Positions 60,701 through 64,000 of a DNA stretch of 64,000 nucleotides are shown piece by piece. Position 1 is the stretch's first letter, and each line of letters starts with the position of its first letter. The DNA is taken from the NCBI GenBank assembly GCA_039105265.1, contig JAPFFF010000010.1:5518001-5582000 (forward strand). The letters run 5' to 3'. The position numbers and the translations under genes were made by a program. The notes under the pieces were generated by a model that was given only the letters and a program-made list of their open reading frames with translations, was not told the DNA's origin and did not search any database. The DNA comes from Tritrichomonas musculus. Lineage: Eukaryota > Parabasalia > Tritrichomonadida > Tritrichomonadidae.

Positions 60701-63700
60701 GAGAATTACTAATTTCACTGGAAATAATCCAGTTTTAACATTAATGACTGACATTGAAGAATCAGAAGCAGATAGTAAAGAGAATGATAAAACAAGACGT
60801 CGTAATGATGATATTATATTGACTGTTGATGCGAAACATGTAACAATGAAAGATGTATCAAGTGGAACTTTCATGCTAACGAATAAAAATGTTATTTTTG
60901 ATTCTGATAAATATATTGAAATTAATCTTGATGCATTGACTGCGATATTTTTACGACGTTATCTTTTGTTTGATACATCGATTGAAATCTTTACATCTGA
61001 TCATCGAAGTTATTTCTTCGATTTCGTTGAAGGTCAAAGAGACAAAGTCATGTTTGAGTTAGTCAAAATGAAAAAGAAAGGTTCAATGACTAATTTGAAA
61101 TTTATTCAAGATTCAGAAAAGAGTATCAATAATTTAATTGCATCAATTCAAGATAAATGGATTGATGGTAGAATTTCCAATTTTGAATATTTAATGACAT
61201 TAAATATGATAGCTGGAAGAACTTATAATGATCTCTCTCAATATCCTGTATTTCCATGGATTTTATCTGATTACACAAGTAATGAAATTGATCTGAAAAA
61301 TCCAAATGTTTATCGTGATTTGAGTTGTCCTATTGGAGCTTATTCTAAAGAAAGACTTCTTTCTATTCTTGAACGTGTAACTTCAGCACAATCAAAATCT
61401 GATTATTATCTTTATGGTTCTTTTTATTCATCTGCTGCTGTTGTCATCGGCTACATGATTCGTGTTGAACCTTTCACGTCTTTTCATATCAAGTTACAAA
61501 GTGGTCGTTTTGATCTTCCTGAAAGACTTTTTAGATCAATTCCAAGAACTTGGAATTCTGTAAATACTTTACAAATGGACTTTCGTGAATTAATTCCAGA
61601 GTTCTTTTATTTCCCTGACTTTTTGGTCAATTCGAACCACTTCGATCTTGGTAAGAATACAAATGATGTTGAGCTTCCACCATGGGCAAAGACTCCACGA
61701 GAATTCATCCAAATAAATAGAGCAGCGCTTGAATCGCCAATTGTTTCTCAGAACTTGCCAAGATGGATCGATATGATCTTTGGAATAACAAGTCGTGGTG
61801 AACAAGCCTTGAAAATAAGCAATGTTTTTAATCCTCTTTACTTCGATGATGGAATATTGGAGGACGTCAATGGTGATGAAAATAGAAAGCTATTTCGTAC
61901 TGAATTTGCTGCTTGTTTTGGCCAGGCTCCTCATCAGATATTCAAGAAAAAGAATCATCCCGAACGTGCTGTTGTTGAGAGGATATTGAAACCGAGAGAG
62001 ATGCGAATGGTCTTCAATTGCAAATCAAGACCAATTTTAACTCTTGAAATAAGTGAGAAGAGGATTAATGAAGATCAAAATAATGCAGCGAAAGGAAGGA
62101 AATCATTTGGATCAATAACAACAAACAGCATAGCATCCAACGCACGAAGCCCAAGTCAATCAAGTCTAAAAGATTACAACAACAACAACAACAACAACAA
62201 TACTCCACAATCACCACAACAACAATCAACGACAAATACAACAACAACAACAAATACAAATGCAATTAATACTCCTCAATCACCAACTAATATGAATAAT
62301 ACTGAAAGTTCTAATTTAAATCCTGCTAATTTGAGTAATTTAAACAGTGAAGTTGATAATTACCATCTCGTTAACTCGACAAGTATCAGTAGTTTTACAA
62401 GCGAATCAGCTGCAGATGGTGATGCTCCTCCTCCTTTGTATCACATTGAATTAACATCGACGAATTTGGACGGCGTGATTTTCATTTACGACTCTGAAGG
62501 AAACAACTTCCAAGAAGTCAAACTTCCACCGTTATTTGGTGTTGATATGATTCATGAAGAAGACTTGAACAGCATGCCCAAATTGATCAAAACAAAGAGC
62601 AACACTATTTTGCAAGCGTCTTTATGTGATTCGTCATTTTCATTAGGTGTTTTACGACACATTAGCAGCTATGCCCAAAACACACTCAATAAAATACGAA
62701 ATCTTCCACCAGCAGCGCCGATGATGAGAGTGAATGAGATATTCACGCCAATCAACTCTTCTGCAGCGAATGGCAACAATAACAATAACAGTGCAAATAG
62801 CATCACTATAAACACAAATGAAAATGCTGTTAAAAATAGTACTCCTATTCCTTCATCAATGGAGTCATTCCAACTTCCCAGCAGCATCAGCGATTCAAGT
62901 TTGCATCGTGCTGTATCAAGCGTTGGTGCCAGCATTGGCCAAACACAGCTTCCTCAAATGATGGTGTCACCAGCCAATTTGGGCTTCATTTCGAGAATAA
63001 AAAGAAGAAGTCGAGCAAGTTGCATTTCAAATGAAAATTCAAATCTTCTTCTTTATGAATTGAAGCATGTTAAAAGAATCAATGCACGTAAAGTTTCTTG
63101 CCTGGCAATCACTGAGCATCGTTATGTCACTGGTTCGCTTGACAACACAGTCATTGTATGGACAAACGAACTGGATAAGTCGCAGATTCCTCTATCAATT
63201 CTCTCCAAACATAAAAGCTCAGTAAACAGCATTGATGCCAATGAAAAATGCAACATTTTGGTATCTGCTGCTCGTGACGGATCAATTGTAACTGCCTCTT
63301 TGATGACTGGCAAATTTATTAAATTGATTTCCGTGATAAATGTCGGTGATCCGATCAATGTTAAAATTTCTGATAACGGAACAATTTGTGTCTGTTTCTT
63401 ACAAGCTGACAAAAGCCTTGTTAAAGTGTATGATATTAATCTGAATGAGTTAGCTGAGCATCTCTTCGAGAGTAAGATTTCTGCGCTTTCTTTGTTCGAC
63501 TGGTACAATCAAACCGAATACTTGGCAATTGGCATGAAAAACAGAACCGTTGCTATTTATTCTATTCCTGAATTTAAATTAATTTGGTCGGTTGAAAAGA
63601 ATGATTGGGAAGCATCAGTTATTGAAGTGGCTCCTCTATCTAAAGTAATGTTCTTCGGTTCGTTGAGTGGAAAAGTGTTCAGCATAAAACTTGAAGATGA

Positions 63701-63890
63701 AGATCAAACTAAATACAATAATTATAAGTTGAGAAGGAAATATACAGGACCTCAATTGGTGCCTTTCGATTCACTCATTTTGAGTGATGAAGTTGTATGC
63801 GTAAATCAAGGTGCTGAAAGCGAGCTGACTATTTCTCCTAACGAAATTGTTCCCGAGACTTCTTCTAATTTTGAATCTGCTCCATTTTAG
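54777..63890 (+). CDS. BEACH domain protein with PH-BEACH and WD40 (neurobeachin/LvsA class)
   Basis: 3,037 residues, complete in one exon. The first 2,000 residues are alpha-solenoid with a concanavalin/LamG-like beta insert at about 900-1000 (FVNNKLYFVFQKGNLVFERN; WIQIAFVVNNQNLVVYFDEE), as in neurobeachins. The PH-BEACH domain lies at about 1995-2100. The BEACH domain (about 2110-2400) shows WIDGRISNFEYLMTLNMIAG, FPWILSDYTS, YRDLSCPIGAYS, FRELIPEFFYFPDFLVNSNH and LPRWIDMIFG. A low-complexity N/T/Q/S-rich linker (about 2440-2640; a repeated AAC tract at 62177-62199) leads to a WD40 propeller (about 2770-3037; TGSLDNTVIVWTNE). BEACH proteins act in membrane fission/fusion and vacuole or lysosome traffic. 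Confidence 0.95.
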   Translation: MFSFAPEYFSRTKDSVSSFIVDNCIKTFTFKIDTNQRILKKYPHLLIYDSKFIHELLQTSQKSMSTMEMIAVLFDFTDVLHIPIAKDTPILLAVRKLYALSFYITQLTRKGENTQPFTEIRKIFEMVHHKLSSLSSSSTSEEERANLHAHVTGVVAACAFALSMFFSRCSQIITILDDNFYSVVLCALKIAELPITLDEDSTPYFVTFFLSSILTFPKDINLTDNYKELLLSLIETSLKYCSKYDVSSSFNFPSLCYRMISFFENPTFPNDTKTVIYTFIASISYQNETLSSFLFDEENLKLYTSFLVTTMNSIDSEMNYTKTNSKIYEGVKRANIEFDEILSDDTFGSIFSPISIEETQYDRKSQFLSDPNLSLLFESTFSLCNSNPDNRLLAHSTFLLAFLKMKVFKPTVLIFVMIWFKKFISMDPDEAFKSFGNTKVVRQFLHLSSSSSFINLAEYQHNLYDTLAFMSKNCQYDNFLEEVFNKFEIDSLQLSLDYEYVDCIMKCIKVAEQKVLSQMKNVNFDARLSNIIITLRSYHECKENNEEVLKAIGETRTVVFYFLNRLLEVPLVKYYFAHSESYIFTICQLIFEKDVSNYAFELIGQTVQNLRSSDSQLNMIFSFFQTQMSKTNDPQYVNLGHTILDNVVQYFSLNPTECGIVFLQTRLLTTLANFVASTKLNDDLSNLFRIFQYVSSIQDQVMEYLIESNLFDSLGQLLETQFTNEDIRDQLWSIAVDTKCKFLDQPRIIKNAAPLSLLIRGMKSSKDSLIDFIKFIRSCCEKNVANNFSALQVNDSKIPSFLIGIIQEYRKKDESDELFDECLNLLSIISKNFMKSKDLLALFQTLTLLPGKNVRPFFTIQILKTLITIFNTNRQDPTSFLMYDISLSRYCLIQFPDIPLKYTFANFSLIFSVKFEKFKPKSKCDLLSLKTMPDITMNIYFVNNKLYFVFQKGNLVFERNVPVMIELDKWIQIAFVVNNQNLVVYFDEENVFEVKIPLVEFSQSISSGYFIKNIRCCFYSFFLLSCSLDQQFIRLLSQMPRISSTSFRQSEIDEFPHVYRPLFNNKIASHAIFIYNATSIYENILPNLATEYPSYPAKFFGTSFNYLPQPKFVLHCIGGIPTFYPLFSQLDQPFSPELLPTIISVLTALFTNCAVNQEEFAQSHGFQIISYLINCSKLANISKEFIEKLIELFNSIDYIPLIRQMFFFLFLDIQLWIYLPIEDQIYFYNSVITLFDNMSPDDKKKLVTVLHFRDIVMLMRVCLWSKKISPLICLIDKPKIDLTTKQVEAERPSDVSEIRKVLWEFAFRVADVLMTRRDVETICLYSFETRDLELCFETIEMLIKLIQSRNQVVIENLKLFFTFKEFIPLLLTNDERLRIYCIHIFMQCTSPDISFLLAPSNQQETVNLMCQYINNKNMTTNFANVIFGYLFGLEQPSFERITYKKEEIKHFNIDDYAVVNNSDLPMFKNEFLLPLAFGVISDLPNNFSIAYASLLDKVFNTCYNDSSSNLSNNDDLIQHLLFLLISRISENKGKCDETTNIILNLFVSFYVDLILKEKSNHVLDHVRMMIVYFSLNLNTDLNYIYSMILNNVTQRFIMLENVDHSIISSFVTTIFDCLFNISETDEYYLPPFGQSNDQSQETSKEQISYQRIARIMSLSSRTNMNFTFASRTTIDGEWIDSKLAILICNLFKIYPFLGNTENNLYILSFTLGVGLAHPESFDIFSLYIELLTEFIPTITNAKYPESMITVLINYFGGLIRIYFNTNSKHRSHQYLYQDTKTFSPILLEYFKLPSNTFNWLFIDNSGGVEGFDNFIMNDKKGQNYLYQIIEKYSFNLDSNILNNKLKTSIKEFLDFLGQRKTYQRPKAPEEILRRNQYLIGQLRRFALDVKHGKSKGFKSYVEIWRTLSGEREPWMQPEITYIHHWKLPNIVQDHLKRGLMLENFKFNDHKEASLLRDVGNPRNATEEYKQHLKKMRITNFTGNNPVLTLMTDIEESEADSKENDKTRRRNDDIILTVDAKHVTMKDVSSGTFMLTNKNVIFDSDKYIEINLDALTAIFLRRYLLFDTSIEIFTSDHRSYFFDFVEGQRDKVMFELVKMKKKGSMTNLKFIQDSEKSINNLIASIQDKWIDGRISNFEYLMTLNMIAGRTYNDLSQYPVFPWILSDYTSNEIDLKNPNVYRDLSCPIGAYSKERLLSILERVTSAQSKSDYYLYGSFYSSAAVVIGYMIRVEPFTSFHIKLQSGRFDLPERLFRSIPRTWNSVNTLQMDFRELIPEFFYFPDFLVNSNHFDLGKNTNDVELPPWAKTPREFIQINRAALESPIVSQNLPRWIDMIFGITSRGEQALKISNVFNPLYFDDGILEDVNGDENRKLFRTEFAACFGQAPHQIFKKKNHPERAVVERILKPREMRMVFNCKSRPILTLEISEKRINEDQNNAAKGRKSFGSITTNSIASNARSPSQSSLKDYNNNNNNNNTPQSPQQQSTTNTTTTTNTNAINTPQSPTNMNNTESSNLNPANLSNLNSEVDNYHLVNSTSISSFTSESAADGDAPPPLYHIELTSTNLDGVIFIYDSEGNNFQEVKLPPLFGVDMIHEEDLNSMPKLIKTKSNTILQASLCDSSFSLGVLRHISSYAQNTLNKIRNLPPAAPMMRVNEIFTPINSSAANGNNNNNSANSITINTNENAVKNSTPIPSSMESFQLPSSISDSSLHRAVSSVGASIGQTQLPQMMVSPANLGFISRIKRRSRASCISNENSNLLLYELKHVKRINARKVSCLAITEHRYVTGSLDNTVIVWTNELDKSQIPLSILSKHKSSVNSIDANEKCNILVSAARDGSIVTASLMTGKFIKLISVINVGDPINVKISDNGTICVCFLQADKSLVKVYDINLNELAEHLFESKISALSLFDWYNQTEYLAIGMKNRTVAIYSIPEFKLIWSVEKNDWEASVIEVAPLSKVMFFGSLSGKVFSIKLEDEDQTKYNNYKLRRKYTGPQLVPFDSLILSDEVVCVNQGAESELTISPNEIVPETSSNFESAPF

Positions 63891-64000
63891 TTTCACTGGA
63901 TCTTTTTTTATTATTATTATTTTATAAGTATATATATTTTTTTTATCTTTTCTTAATTAAAAATTTCGGTTTTTTGCTTTTAATTCTTTTAAATGTGTTT
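63891..64000. other. 3' flank of the BEACH gene
   Basis: T-rich sequence after the TAG stop up to the window end; no further gene begins within view. Confidence 0.5.

Overview
The window is nuclear DNA of a parabasalid protist and looks like a Tritrichomonas (T. foetus type) genome. The signs are very AT-rich sequence, long genes without visible introns, and families expanded in trichomonads: Sel1-repeat kinases, DUF3447-type ankyrin proteins, BspA-like leucine-rich repeat proteins and receptor-type cyclase-like membrane proteins. Short TCA-type initiator-like sequences sit close to some start codons. The species assignment is inference from gene content; no rRNA or marker gene is present to prove it.

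Layout. 1-5 kb: a Sel1-repeat protein kinase running off the left edge, then a decayed ankyrin gene. 5.2-17.5 kb: an unusual tRNA-Arg locus with 16 intact genes, three on the plus strand (5.2-6.2 kb) and thirteen on the minus strand (9.5-17.5 kb). Three anticodons (ACG, TCG, TCT) sit on almost the same body. The locus contains a 3,015-bp tandem duplication with no difference that I could see, an inverted block, inserted MITEs with readable target-site duplications, and a 36-nt tRNA 5' half ending exactly at the anticodon. A PARP-like gene, a Sel1 remnant and an NTF2-like pseudogene are embedded in or next to it.

17.5-28 kb: a minus-strand housekeeping run of metallophosphoesterase, RalGAP-like protein, coatomer alpha and a Mn-type CDF transporter, followed by a transposase relic and a Q/N-rich gene relic. 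28.7-36 kb, plus strand: a very low-complexity giant protein and a BspA-LRR/kinase fusion with one frameshift. 36-42 kb is gene-poor and rich in repeats: a hAT-like MITE, two paralogous small genes of unknown family, foldbacks, and a GC-rich putative element. 42-64 kb holds a gamma-tubulin complex protein, a receptor-like multi-pass protein, a PP2A B56 subunit, a TCP10/SAS-4-like protein, a 7-TM protein and a complete 3,037-residue BEACH protein.

Themes: membrane traffic (coatomer alpha, BEACH, RalGAP), microtubule organisation (GCP, TCP10-like) and signalling (two kinases with altered DFG motifs, B56, receptor-like protein). The most original signal is the tRNA-Arg locus. It combines copy-number growth, single-base anticodon switching, reshuffling of a second body polymorphism, and non-autonomous transposons whose insertion sites can be read from paired copies. 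No virus-like element, CRISPR array or rRNA gene was seen.
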